22,070 nucleotides of DNA from Microbacteriaceae bacterium. Lineage in GTDB: Bacteria; Actinomycetota; Actinomycetes; Actinomycetales; Microbacteriaceae. Both the position numbers and the translations under genes were made by a program. The stretch's first letter is position 1; the number at the start of each line of letters is the position of its first letter. Below are positions 1 to 6,297 of this stretch, piece by piece. The DNA lies in the NCBI GenBank assembly GCA_022701925.1, contig JAKONM010000157.1:1-22070 (forward strand), in the 5' to 3' direction. The notes under the pieces are model-generated. The model was not told where the DNA came from. It saw nothing but the letters and a program-made list of their open reading frames with translations, and made no database searches.

Positions 1-319
1 CCATCACCTGGAAGCCGTAGCAGATGCCCAGCACCGGCACCCCCAGCTCGAGCACGCCGGGGTCCAGCGACGGGGCCCCCTCCTCGTAGACGCTCGAGGG
101 ACCGCCGGACAGCACGATGCCCGCCGGCTGCCGCGCCGCGACCTCCTCGGCGGTGATCGCGTGCGGGACGATCTCGGAGTAGACCCCCGCCTCGCGCACG
201 CGGCGCGCGATCAGCTGCGCGTACTGCGCGCCGAAGTCGACCACCAGCACCGGGTGGGCCTCGCCGGGAGGTCGCTCGGGCGGCGGGACGGGGGCGTGGG
301 CGGAGTCGCTGCTCGTCAC
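1..319 (-). CDS. guaA: GMP synthase (glutamine-hydrolysing), N-terminal part, cut by window edge
   Basis: Converts XMP to GMP using glutamine and ATP, the last step of guanine nucleotide synthesis in the cytosol. The 106 visible residues are the start of the class I glutamine amidotransferase domain. They show the opening strand VLVVDFGAQYAQLIARRVRE (residues 24-43), the oxyanion-loop motif SGGPSSVYE (71-79) and the nucleophile elbow GICYG with catalytic Cys100. The rest of the amidotransferase domain, the ATP pyrophosphatase domain and the dimerisation domain lie beyond position 1. The GTG start at 319 is the first in-frame start. It gives a roughly 20-residue Pro-rich lead before the conserved strand, slightly long for the family. 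No good Shine-Dalgarno is seen, and a TAGGAT box lies 7 nt upstream, so the mRNA may be leaderless. The gene is divergent from the NrtR operon. Confidence 0.95.
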   Translation of the reverse strand, partial: MTSSDSAHAPVPPPERPPGEAHPVLVVDFGAQYAQLIARRVREAGVYSEIVPHAITAEEVAARQPAGIVLSGGPSSVYEEGAPSLDPGVLELGVPVLGICYGFQVM

Positions 320-326
320 TTCCCCG

Positions 327-332
327 ATCCTA
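327..332 (-). promoter_or_regulatory. Candidate -10 box of guaA (TAGGAT)
   Basis: TAGGAT on the minus strand fits the actinobacterial TAnnnT pattern. It ends 7 nt before the GTG of guaA, so transcription would begin at or next to the start codon. No convincing -35 hexamer was found. This is inferred from one short motif. Confidence 0.35.
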
Positions 333-368
333 CGGCGCCGGGGTTCGTGTCCATCGCACCCGAAGTGC

Positions 369-396
369 TAGGGTCGCGCTGTTCGAGTCGGATCGA
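369..396 (+). promoter_or_regulatory. Candidate promoter and operator region of the NrtR operon
   Basis: The 91-nt gap between the divergent guaA and nrtR-like genes must hold promoters for both. On the plus strand TAGGGT (369-374) fits TAnnnT. Just downstream, 383-396 is TCGA-N6-TCGA, and inside it 387-397 is GTCG-GAT-CGAC, a perfect 4-bp inverted repeat. NrtR regulators usually bind palindromes near their own genes, so this is the best place for an autoregulatory site. It is short and I did not match it to any published consensus. Confidence 0.25.
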
Positions 397-410
397 CCGG
401 AAGGGCGCCC

Positions 411-1067
411 ATGGCGGAGCAGGCGGTGACGGTCGCGGTGTCCACCGTGATCTTCGGCCTGCGCGACGTGGACGGCTCCCCCGCCCTGCACCTGCCGCTG
501 GTGCGCCGCGTCCGCGAGCCGCACCTCGGCCGCTGGGCGCTGCCCGGCGGGCCGCTGCGCCCCGAGGAGTCGCTGCGCGAGGCCGCCCGCGAGGGCCTGG
601 CCGCCACGACGGGCCTCCGCCCCCGGCATCTGGAGCAGCTGTACACGTTCGGGGCGGTCGACCGGGGCGGCGCCGACCGGGTCGTGTCGATCGTCTACTG
701 GGCGCTGGTACGCACGGACGAGGCCGAGCGCACCCTGGCCGACCCGAACGTCTCCTGGTTCCCGGCCGAACGCCTGCCCGCCCTGGCCTTCGACCACGAC
801 GAGATCGTCGGCTGGGCGGTGAAGCGGCTGAAGGCGAAGCTGGAGTACACGCGCATCTCGCACGCGCTGCTGCCCGAGGAGTTCTCGCTGGGCCAGCTGC
901 GGGAGGTGCACGAGGCGATCCTCGGCCGCCGCCTGGATCCCGCGAACTTCCGGCGCCGCGTCGAGGCCACCGGCACGGTGACCCGCACCGGCGCCCTCCA
1001 GTCCGGCGTGCGGCACCGGCCGCCCGCCCTCTACCGGTCCACCGCCCGACAGGAGCTGCTCACATGA
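411..1067 (+). CDS. NrtR-like transcriptional regulator: degenerate Nudix domain plus winged helix
   Basis: 218 residues. Residues 1 to about 140 form a Nudix fold with the lead-in ALPGGPLRPEESL (43-55). Residues 145-210 are the winged-helix domain typical of NrtR (FSLGQLREVHEAILGRRLD, then NFRRRV and ALYRS at the end). In known NrtR proteins the Nudix domain senses ADP-ribose or related ligands and the winged helix binds DNA of NAD-metabolism genes. Here the Nudix box, which should end REUXEEXGU, reads EGLAATTGL (61-69). Both metal-binding glutamates are replaced by Ala65 and Thr66, so hydrolysis is unlikely. A GGAAGG Shine-Dalgarno (399-404) lies 6 nt before the ATG. The stop overlaps the next ATG (ATGA), so it heads a coupled operon and probably controls it. 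The exact ligand is unknown. Confidence 0.85.
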   Translation: MAEQAVTVAVSTVIFGLRDVDGSPALHLPLVRRVREPHLGRWALPGGPLRPEESLREAAREGLAATTGLRPRHLEQLYTFGAVDRGGADRVVSIVYWALVRTDEAERTLADPNVSWFPAERLPALAFDHDEIVGWAVKRLKAKLEYTRISHALLPEEFSLGQLREVHEAILGRRLDPANFRRRVEATGTVTRTGALQSGVRHRPPALYRSTARQELLT

Positions 1068-2545
1068 CCGCCACCCAGCCCACCGCGGCGCCGCCCGCCC
1101 CGTCCGGCGTCGAGGCCAACGGCCTGAACACCATCGCGGAGTCGGAGCGCAAGGGCCGCGCCCGCGACCTGTTCTGGCCCTGGTTCGCGGCCAACGTCTC
1201 CGTGCTCGGCATCAGCTACGGCTCGTTCATCCTGGGCTTCGGCGTCTCGTTCCTGCAGGCGACGCTGGTCGGCGTGATCGGGGTGGTGATCTCGTTCGCG
1301 CTCTGCGGCGTGGTGGCGCTGGCCGGCCGCCGCGGCTCCGCACCGACGATGCTGCTGAGCCGCGCGGCGTTCGGCGTGCACGGCAACCGCCTGGCCGCGG
1401 TGATCTCCTGGGTGCTGCTGGTCGGGTGGGAGACCGCGCTGACCTCGCTGGCGGTGCTCGCGACGTCGACCGTGTTCACCGAGCTGGGCCTCGACCTGGG
1501 GCCGATCACGAAGGTGGTCGCCCTGGTCGTGGTGGCGCTGCTGACGGTCGGCGCGGGCGTGGTGGGCTTCGACGTGATCATGCGGATGCAGAAGTGGATC
1601 ACCGTGGTCACCGGCGTGCTGACGGTGCTCTACATCGCCCTCACCCTGAACCGGGTCGACCTGGAGGCGGTCGCGGCCGTGCCCGCCGCGGCGCCGACCG
1701 CGGTGATCGGGGCGCTGATCTTCGTGATGACGGCGTTCGGCCTCGGCTGGGTGAACGCGGCGGCGGACTACTCCCGCTACCTGCCCCGCAGCACGCGGGG
1801 GGCCTCGGTGTTCGGCTGGACGACCTTCGGCGGCGCCGTCGCCCCGGTCCTCCTGGTCGTCTACGGCCTGCTCCTGGCCGCCTCCTCCCCGAAGCTGTCC
1901 GAGGCGATCGGGGCCGACCCGATCGGCGCGCTGGCCTCGCTGCTGCCCACCTGGTTCCTGGTGCCGTTCGCGGTGGTCTCGATCCTCGGCCTCATCGGCG
2001 GCAGCGTGCTGAACATCTACTCCAGCGGCCTGGCCCTGCTGTCGGCGGGCGTGCGGGTGCCGCGCTACGTCGCCGCCGGCATCGACGGCGTGATCATGAT
2101 CCTGGGCACCGTCTACGTCGCCTTCTTCGCGAACGACTTCGTCGGCCCGTTCCAGGGCTTCCTGATCACCCTGGGCGTGCCGATCTCCGCCTGGTGCGGC
2201 GTCTTCATCGCGGACGTCGTGCTGCGCCGGCGCCCCTACGCGGAGGCGGACCTGCTGGACCCCCGCGGCCGCTACGGCGCGGTGCGCTGGTCGGCCGTCG
2301 CCCTGGTGGTCGTCGGCACGGTGGTCGGGTGGGGCCTGGTCACCAGCTTCACGCCCGCCTTCGCCTGGCAGGGCTACCTGCTCGGCCCGATCGGCGGCCG
2401 CGAGGGCGACTGGGCCTTCGCGAACCTGGGCGTGCTCTTCGCGCTGCTGCTCGGCTTCGTCGGCACGCTGCTGCTGACGCGCGGCTCGGTGCGGCGCCAG
2501 GAGTCCCTGCCGGTCACCGCGCTGCGCGGCCGGGTGGACGCGTGA
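1064..2545 (+). CDS. NCS1-family nucleobase/cytosine-purine permease
   Basis: 493 residues, a polytopic inner-membrane protein, probably 12 helices as in the family. The N-terminal cytosolic stretch ends with the NCS1/CodB-like signature around residues 21-50 (LNTIAESERKGRARDLFWPW, then FAANVSVLGI). A conserved-looking central stretch reads GLGWVNAAADYSRYLPR. The family imports purines, cytosine, hydantoin, nicotinamide-riboside-like or vitamin substrates with Na+ or H+; the substrate cannot be read from sequence. The start is fixed by AGGAG at 1051-1055, 8 nt before ATG, and by the ATGA overlap with the regulator. An open frame runs upstream to 161 but only its part from 1064 matches the family. 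The next gene starts in the overlap GTGA. Confidence 0.9.
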   Translation: MTATQPTAAPPAPSGVEANGLNTIAESERKGRARDLFWPWFAANVSVLGISYGSFILGFGVSFLQATLVGVIGVVISFALCGVVALAGRRGSAPTMLLSRAAFGVHGNRLAAVISWVLLVGWETALTSLAVLATSTVFTELGLDLGPITKVVALVVVALLTVGAGVVGFDVIMRMQKWITVVTGVLTVLYIALTLNRVDLEAVAAVPAAAPTAVIGALIFVMTAFGLGWVNAAADYSRYLPRSTRGASVFGWTTFGGAVAPVLLVVYGLLLAASSPKLSEAIGADPIGALASLLPTWFLVPFAVVSILGLIGGSVLNIYSSGLALLSAGVRVPRYVAAGIDGVIMILGTVYVAFFANDFVGPFQGFLITLGVPISAWCGVFIADVVLRRRPYAEADLLDPRGRYGAVRWSAVALVVVGTVVGWGLVTSFTPAFAWQGYLLGPIGGREGDWAFANLGVLFALLLGFVGTLLLTRGSVRRQESLPVTALRGRVDA

Positions 2546-3081
2546 CCGACGCCCTGGTCGTCATCGACCTGCAGCGGGTGTTCGCCGAGCCGGGCAGCGC
2601 GTGGGCGACGCCCGGCTACGCGGACGCCGCCGCGGGCGTGCGACGGCTGCTGCCCGCGTTCGCCGGCCGCACCGTGCTGACCCGGTTCGTCGCGCCGGAG
2701 CACCCGCAGGGCGCGTGGGCGCCCTACTACCGCGAGTGGCCCGACCAGCTGCGGCCCGAGGACGACCCGATCTGGGACCTGACCGACGACGTCGCCGGGG
2801 TCGACGCGCCCGTGGTCACCGCCACGACGTTCGGCAAGTGGGGCGACGGCCTGGCCCGCGCGACCGCAGGCGCCGACCGGCTGGTGCTCACGGGCGTCTC
2901 CACCGACTGCTGCGTGCTGTCCACGGCGCTGGCCGCGGCGGACGCCGGCCGCGAGGTGCTGGTGGCCGCGGACGCCTGCGCGGGCCTGTCGCGCGAGGAC
3001 CATCAGCGGGCGCTCGACGCCATGGCGCTGTACGCGCCGCTGATCCGGGTCACGACGACGGCTCGGATCCTGCTTGAGTAG
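2542..3081 (+). CDS. Isochorismatase-like cysteine hydrolase (nicotinamidase-type fold)
   Basis: 179 residues, a single cysteine-hydrolase domain. The expected triad is visible: Asp9 in VVIDLQRVF, Lys99 in TTFGKWGDG, and Cys124 in TGVSTDCCVLSTAL, with the usual cis-peptide region just before it. Members hydrolyse nicotinamide, N-carbamoylsarcosine, ureidoacrylate, isochorismate and similar C-N or vinyl-ether bonds. It lacks the clear metal-binding Asp-His-His cluster of true nicotinamidase PncA as far as I can see, so the amide substrate is undetermined. The start GTG overlaps the permease stop (GTGA), which implies translational coupling. Next to an NrtR-like regulator and an ADP-ribosylglycohydrolase, a pyridine or nucleobase-derived amide is a reasonable but unproven substrate. 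Confidence 0.85.
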   Translation: MTDALVVIDLQRVFAEPGSAWATPGYADAAAGVRRLLPAFAGRTVLTRFVAPEHPQGAWAPYYREWPDQLRPEDDPIWDLTDDVAGVDAPVVTATTFGKWGDGLARATAGADRLVLTGVSTDCCVLSTALAAADAGREVLVAADACAGLSREDHQRALDAMALYAPLIRVTTTARILLE

Positions 3082-3085
3082 TGCC

Positions 3086-4072
3086 GTGGACCGCCACGAC
3101 CGCGCACTCGGCGCGCTGACCGGGCTGGCGATCGGCGACGCGCTCGGCATGCCGACGCAGACCCTGTCGCGGGACGAGATCCGGGACGCCGGCGGCGTGC
3201 AGGGCTTCCGGCCCGCTCCGCGGCACCACCCGCTCGCGCACGGCATGCCCGCCGGCCGGGTCACCGACGACACCGAGCAGGCGCTGCTGCTGGCCGACCT
3301 GATGATCGAGGGCGGCGGGCGCATCGACCCGGCCCTGCTGGCCGAGCGCCTCGGCGAGTGGGAGGACGACATGCGGGCCCGCGGGTCGCTCGACCTGCTG
3401 GGCCCCTCCACCCGCGCGGCCGTGCAGGCGGTGCGGCAGGGGGTCCCGCCCGAGTTCGCCGGAGCCACCGGCACGACGAACGGCGCCGCCATGAGGGTGC
3501 CGCCCGTGGGCGTGGCCGTGGGGCCGGACGACCTGCTGGCGCTCGTCGACCGGGTGGAGGCCGCCTGCCTGGTCAGCCACCACACCTCCGTCGCCATCGC
3601 CGGGGCCGCCGCCGTGGCCGCGGCCGTCAGCGCCGCCGTCGAGGGCTGCACGCCGGCCTCCGCGGTGTCGCTGGCCATGGACGCGGCGCGGGAGGGGGCG
3701 ACCCGCGGCCGCTGGACCGCCGGGGCTGACGTCGAGGCGCGCCTGCTGTGGGCGGCCGACCTGGCGCTGCAGGACGACGTCGAGCGCGCGACGGACGGCG
3801 TGGTCGCGCTGATCGGCACCAGCCTGGCCACGCAGGAGTCCGTGCCCGCCGCGTTCGCCATGCTGCTGCTGCACCCCTTCGACCCCTGGGCGGCCTGCTG
3901 CGCCGCGGCGGGGCTCGGCGGCGACACCGACACGATCGCGGCGATGACCGGCGCGATGGCGGGGGCGCTGCACGGGGTCGACGCCTTCCCGCCCGACGCG
4001 GTGGAGACGGTGCTGCGGGTCAACGGGCTCGACCTGGAGCGGCGGGCCGCCGCGCTGCTCGCCCTGCGGTGA
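3086..4072 (+). CDS. ADP-ribosylglycohydrolase (ARH/DraG) family protein
   Basis: 328 residues from the GTG at 3086; a TTG at 3074 would add four residues and overlap the upstream gene by 8 nt. The fold markers are in order: GLAIGDALGMP (residues 13-23), TDDTE (60-64), GAAMRVPPVG (133-142) and GGDTDTIAAMTGA (278-290). The TDDTE and GGDTDT acidic residues form the two-Mg2+ site used to cleave the N- or O-glycosidic bond of ADP-ribose adducts. Some relatives act on small ribosides rather than on proteins. No signal peptide, so cytosolic. Its position between a cysteine hydrolase and a PfkB sugar kinase suggests a small-molecule catabolic role here, releasing a ribosyl unit, rather than protein de-ADP-ribosylation. 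That is inference. Confidence 0.9.
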   Translation: MDRHDRALGALTGLAIGDALGMPTQTLSRDEIRDAGGVQGFRPAPRHHPLAHGMPAGRVTDDTEQALLLADLMIEGGGRIDPALLAERLGEWEDDMRARGSLDLLGPSTRAAVQAVRQGVPPEFAGATGTTNGAAMRVPPVGVAVGPDDLLALVDRVEAACLVSHHTSVAIAGAAAVAAAVSAAVEGCTPASAVSLAMDAAREGATRGRWTAGADVEARLLWAADLALQDDVERATDGVVALIGTSLATQESVPAAFAMLLLHPFDPWAACCAAAGLGGDTDTIAAMTGAMAGALHGVDAFPPDAVETVLRVNGLDLERRAAALLALR

Positions 4073-4935
4073 CCGCCCGCGTCATCACCGTCGGCAACGC
4101 GATGGCGGACGTCGTCGCGCTCGTGCCGCACCTGCCCGAGCGCGGTGGCGACGTGCTCGCTCGCGGCGGCCGCATCGAGGTGGGCGGCGGCGGGCTGCGG
4201 GCGGTCGTCGCGTCGGCCGGCGAGGGCGTCGAGGCCGTGTACGCGGGCCGCGTCGGCACCGGCCCGCTCGGGGACCTGGTGCGGGCGGAGCTGGCGCGGC
4301 GGAGCGGCGTCGCCGTCCTGCCGCCCGTCCCGGACCGCGACACCGGGCACGTGCTGGTGCTGGTGGAGCCGGACGGCGAGCGCACGTTCGCGACCGTGCC
4401 CGGGGCCGAGTCGGCGGAGCCGCTGCTCGACCGGGCGGGGCTGCGCGGCGGCGACCACCTGCACGTGCACGGCTACGGCCTGGTCGCGCCCGGGCGCGCC
4501 GTCGCGGTGGTCGACGCGGTCGCCGCCCTGCCGGACGACGTGGTCGTGCTGCTCGACCCCGGCCCCTTCGGCGCGGACGCGCCCGCGGAGCCGCTGGCCC
4601 GGCTGACCGCCCGCCTCGACTGGTGGAGCGGGAACGCCGCCGAGGCGCGCGCGGCGACCGGGCTCGGTGATCCGGCCGCTGGCGCCCGGCTGCTGGCCGC
4701 GACCGTCCGGCGGGGCGCGGTGGTGCGGCTCGGCGCGGGAGGCTGCCTGCTGGCGGTGCGCGGCGGCGACCCGGTGCACCTGCCCGCTCCGGTCGTCACC
4801 GCGGTCGACACGAACGGCGCGGGCGACGTGCACGTCGGGGTGTTCCTGGCGCGCCTCGCCCTCGGCGACGACGCCCTCGACGCGGCTGCAGCCGCGAACC
4901 GCGCCGCGGCGAGGCACGTCGCGCTGGCCCGCTGA
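4069..4935 (+). CDS. PfkB/ribokinase-family carbohydrate or nucleoside kinase
   Basis: 288 residues. The C-terminal PfkB signature is DTNGAGDVHVGVF (247-259), with Asp253 as catalytic base and the GAG anion hole. The N-terminal glycine-rich substrate motif is VGGGG at 38-42, but the conserved Asn that usually follows (GGxGxN in ribokinase) is replaced by Leu43-Arg44, so substrate contacts may differ from ribokinase. A lid-type pattern follows (YAGRVGTGPLGD, 58-69). The GTG start overlaps the upstream TGA (GTGA). As last gene of the operon it would phosphorylate a sugar or nucleoside released by the ADP-ribosylglycohydrolase. Ribose, a nucleoside or another pentose are all possible. Length and overall fold are normal for the family. 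Confidence 0.87.
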   Translation: MTARVITVGNAMADVVALVPHLPERGGDVLARGGRIEVGGGGLRAVVASAGEGVEAVYAGRVGTGPLGDLVRAELARRSGVAVLPPVPDRDTGHVLVLVEPDGERTFATVPGAESAEPLLDRAGLRGGDHLHVHGYGLVAPGRAVAVVDAVAALPDDVVVLLDPGPFGADAPAEPLARLTARLDWWSGNAAEARAATGLGDPAAGARLLAATVRRGAVVRLGAGGCLLAVRGGDPVHLPAPVVTAVDTNGAGDVHVGVFLARLALGDDALDAAAAANRAAARHVALAR

Positions 4936-4949
4936 CCGTCCGCCGGCCG

Positions 4950-5019
4950 GGTCCGCGGTTCCCGCGTGCGCCTGCGGACCGTGGACCGACCGCGGATGCG
5001 CGCAGCGACCGCGGACGCG
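4950..5019. terminator. Candidate bidirectional terminator between convergent genes
   Basis: The 86-nt gap between the PfkB stop and the DUF3817 stop is full of paired repeats. GGTCCGC (4950-4956) pairs with GCGGACC (4974-4980). GTCCGCGGT (4951-4959) is also a perfect 9-bp inverted repeat of ACCGCGGAC (5008-5016). A direct repeat GACCGCGGAYGCG occurs at 4988-5000 and 5007-5019. No U-tract follows, as is common in high-GC actinobacteria. Confidence 0.4.
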
Positions 5020-5021
5020 GG

Positions 5022-5471
5022 TCAGGCGGCGGCGCGGACCATCGCCTCGCGCTCGGCCAGGTAGCCGGCGACCTCGCCGTGCACCTTCCGCTCCATCACG
5101 AAGGACAGCAGCGGCACGACCCCGCCGGCGGCGATGAACAGGAACCGGGTGATCGGGTAGCGCATCACCGTGATCAGCACGAAGTCGGCGATCAGGTAGG
5201 CGATGAACAGGTACCCGTGGGTGATCAGCACCGCGATGCCGACGTTGAACCCGCCGACCCGGTCCGCCTGCGCGGGGCTGACGAACGCGACCGGCCCGAG
5301 CGGCCCCCCGACCAGCACCTCGACGCCCAGCACGTAGCGCAGCACGACCTCGACGCAGACGAGCAGCAGGAACGTGCCCGTGGCGTAGGCGAAGACCTTG
5401 TAGAAGGTCAGGCTGCGGCGGATCGTGGGGAAGTCGCGGGTGGGCGGCACCCGCAGGGGACGTGGCGGCAC
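5022..5471 (-). CDS. DUF3817-domain integral membrane protein
   Basis: 149 residues with a short basic N-terminus and three predicted membrane helices, roughly residues 26-47, 76-102 and 107-126. Motifs resemble DUF3817 (HGYLFIAYLIADF at 85-97, then PITRFLF and PLLSFVMERKVH). DUF3817 is an actinobacterial family of unknown function often found beside SURF1 and cytochrome-oxidase or guanine-nucleotide genes. The chosen start is GTG at 5471, 10 nt after the SURF1 stop; another in-frame GTG lies seven codons downstream. Close spacing suggests co-transcription with SURF1. No catalytic residues can be proposed. Confidence 0.8.
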   Translation of the reverse strand: MPPRPLRVPPTRDFPTIRRSLTFYKVFAYATGTFLLLVCVEVVLRYVLGVEVLVGGPLGPVAFVSPAQADRVGGFNVGIAVLITHGYLFIAYLIADFVLITVMRYPITRFLFIAAGGVVPLLSFVMERKVHGEVAGYLAEREAMVRAAA

Positions 5472-5481
5472 GGCCCCGATG

Positions 5482-6297
5482 CTACGTCCGCACCGGCTCC
5501 GCCCCGGCCTCGGCGTCCTCGTCGTCGGCCTGCTGGGCGGCCTCCCAGCGATCGCGCACCAGGCGGTACCAGACGTACAGCGCGAACACCGCGAAGACCG
5601 CCCACTCCACCGCGTAGAGCAGGTTCAGCAGGTTCAGCTCGACCTCCTCGCCGGGACGCGGCGAGTAGATCGCGGAGAGCCCGGCGGTCGGCTCGCGCAG
5701 CGTCATCAGCCCCTCGTAGACCGGGCCGTCCCCGCCCGCGGTCCACAGGTTGACCAGCCGGGCGGAGGACACCCCGACCAGCGCGTCGGGATCGCCGGAG
5801 ACGGTCGGCTCGGCCCCGTCGCTGTCGACGTAGCGCCCGACCAGCTCCCGGTCGGTCGCCGGCTGCGCGCGGGCGGTCGTCGCGGCGGCCTCCGCGGCCT
5901 CGCGCGTGGGGGCCCAGCCCAGGCCGACCACCAGCTGCGCGCCGGCCGGGTCGTCCAGCACGGCGTGGCCGACGACCCACCAGCCCCGCTGGCCGCGGTT
6001 CAGCCGGTCCCCGGCGATGAACACGTCCTGCGGCAGCAGCCGCCCCGTGGCGCGCACCGACTGGCCCACGGACGCGTCGGTCTGCTGCCGGCCGGGCGTC
6101 GCCACCCGCGACAGCGGCACGACGGTCTCGGTCGGACGGTCGACGACCGTGCCCGCCTCGACGGCGCGGGAGATCTGCCACTGCATCAGCCCCGCGAAGA
6201 TCCCCGCGAGCACCAGGAACAGCGCGAGCAGCCCGAGCGATCGGGCGGTGAAGTACTCGCGCAGCAGGGTCCGCGGTGCGGCGGGGGCCTCCGTCAC
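5482..6297 (-). CDS. SURF1-family cytochrome oxidase biogenesis protein
   Basis: 271 residues in the classical SURF1 layout: an N-terminal membrane helix (about 21-38, LGLLALFLVLAGIFAGLMQW), an extracytoplasmic domain, and a C-terminal helix (about 227-245) before a charged acidic tail. SURF1-typical stretches are WQISRA (40-45), VRATGRLLP (81-89), the segment GWWVVGHAVL, and VNLWTAGGDGPVYEGLMTL ending near residue 200. The family assists heme a insertion or assembly of aa3-type cytochrome c oxidase. The GTG start overlaps the glpD stop in GTGA, so translation is probably coupled to glpD. Only about 10 nt separate it from DUF3817. Confidence 0.9.
   Translation of the reverse strand: MTEAPAAPRTLLREYFTARSLGLLALFLVLAGIFAGLMQWQISRAVEAGTVVDRPTETVVPLSRVATPGRQQTDASVGQSVRATGRLLPQDVFIAGDRLNRGQRGWWVVGHAVLDDPAGAQLVVGLGWAPTREAAEAAATTARAQPATDRELVGRYVDSDGAEPTVSGDPDALVGVSSARLVNLWTAGGDGPVYEGLMTLREPTAGLSAIYSPRPGEEVELNLLNLLYAVEWAVFAVFALYVWYRLVRDRWEAAQQADDEDAEAGAEPVRT

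Noticed and set aside
161..1063. Open frame upstream of and in frame with the NCS1 permease
   Set aside because: Its translation is Arg/Gly/Pro/Ala-rich with no family signal and overlaps guaA and the regulator. The permease start at 1064 has a good Shine-Dalgarno and an ATGA junction.
2374..4917. 847-residue minus-strand open frame
   Set aside because: Antisense to four well-supported operon genes; composition is Arg/Ala/Gly-rich.
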